NCBI GenBank assembly: GCA_017307375.1
Contig: JAFKFH010000007.1
Location: forward strand, 248,001-312,000
Length of the DNA stretch: 64,000 nt
Direction: 5' to 3'
Origin: Alphaproteobacteria bacterium
Lineage (GTDB): Bacteria; Pseudomonadota; Alphaproteobacteria; Ferrovibrionales; Ferrovibrionaceae
In this document: piece by piece, positions 63,801-64,000 of the stretch
Position numbering within the stretch: the first letter of the stretch is position 1
Layout of the letters: every line of letters begins with the position of its first letter
Program-made: the position numbers and the translations under genes
The notes under the pieces: model-generated
Seen by the model: only the letters and a program-made list of their open reading frames with translations
The model's database searches: none
Told to the model about the DNA's origin: nothing

Positions 63801-64000
63801 ATGAGTATCGTCAGCGATAGCGCGTTTCGCGATCAGCCCAAAGCGTCACATCCGTCCGGCGACCGGGGGGCTGCCGACCGGGGCCCGGCCGACTGGACGG
63901 CGGCGATGCCCGTGTTCCAGCCCGGCTGGGTCTGGCTTGCCGGTGCGGGGCCGGGCGATCCCGGGCTGATCACGCTGCAGGTGCTGCACGGGCTGCAGCG
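63801..64000 (+). CDS. cobA: Uroporphyrinogen-III C-methyltransferase, 3' part outside window
   Basis: The first 66 residues of a probable CobA/SUMT, which makes precorrin-2 from uroporphyrinogen III with two SAM. After a 35-residue extension the recognisable methylase start appears: VWLAGAGPGDPGLITLQVLHGLQ. An in-frame ATG at 63906 is an alternative start closer to the family N terminus. Context with the other cob genes supports the call; the rest of the gene is not visible. Confidence 0.82.
   Translation, partial: MSIVSDSAFRDQPKASHPSGDRGAADRGPADWTAAMPVFQPGWVWLAGAGPGDPGLITLQVLHGLQ

Noticed and set aside
1-64000. Insertion sequence, prophage or integrated element
   Set aside because: No transposase, integrase, phage structural gene, att-like repeat next to the tRNA or shift in base composition could be seen.

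Overview
The window is a dense, high-GC, single-chromosome stretch with no mobile element visible. It reads as an alphaproteobacterium, probably Rhodospirillales-like. The evidence is a DUF3572 gene divergent from divK-pleD, a pyrB / inactive pyrC / plsY / dprA / topA / rnr gene order, an alpha-type rpmG, gatCAB, and a largely aerobic-type cobalamin cluster. The genus cannot be set from the sequence alone.

Layout. 1-5932 (minus): a lipid A aminoarabinose (arn) operon with an unusual fusion of the ArnC glycosyltransferase to the ArnA formyltransferase domain, plus arnB, one small flippase-like protein, arnT and a DMT transporter cut by the window edge. 6219-12488: tyrS, argD, a LysR regulator, a HAD hydrolase, DUF3572, divK and a pleD-like gene whose GGDEF motif is altered. 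12567-16292 (minus): rpmG, an MFS transporter, two overlapping NUDIX genes and corA. 16469-18829 (minus): a three-gene RiPP locus of the GrrA/GrrM (three-residue cyclophane) type: a secreted W-x-N repeat precursor, a radical SAM/SPASM maturase and a secreted protein of unknown family. 18982-33361 (minus): GDPD, rnr, topA, an orphan CRISPR array (10 repeats), dprA, plsY, an inactive dihydroorotase, pyrB, queC, a secreted CYTH protein and a secreted alpha/beta hydrolase. 33457-41341: an unknown protein, a soluble triple-PAS chemoreceptor, an AEC transporter, ruvX and gatCAB. 41398-49308: a secreted protein under a paired palindromic operator, two YfcG-like GSTs, a transsulfuration enzyme, a solute-binding-like protein, YbaK, a membrane chemoreceptor and tRNA-Ser(GCU). 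49501-55722: an ArsR-SRPBCC regulator, the DUF6502-DUF5666-TfoX operon divergent from a YHYH protein, rsmC-like and rluA-like genes. 55796-64000: cobalamin corrin-ring genes cobG, cobH, cobI, cbiG-cobJ fusion, cbiD, cobM, cobL, cobK and the start of cobA.

Most striking points. (1) The GrrA/GrrM locus has ten W-x-N motifs in its precursor and a non-standard third partner. (2) A repeated 17-bp palindrome, GTGGG-N7-CCCAC, occurs as two pairs: one pair brackets the promoter of a secreted protein gene at 41497, and the other lies between the DUF6502 and YHYH genes. This suggests a small undescribed regulon of secreted proteins with DUF6502 as a candidate regulator. (3) An ArnC-formyltransferase fusion. 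(4) A CRISPR array without cas genes lies inside a conserved housekeeping gene order. Several promoters (DUF6502, ArsR-SRPBCC, cobA) are placed so that the mRNA would be leaderless. All functional names come from reading motifs and remembered families; no database search was possible.
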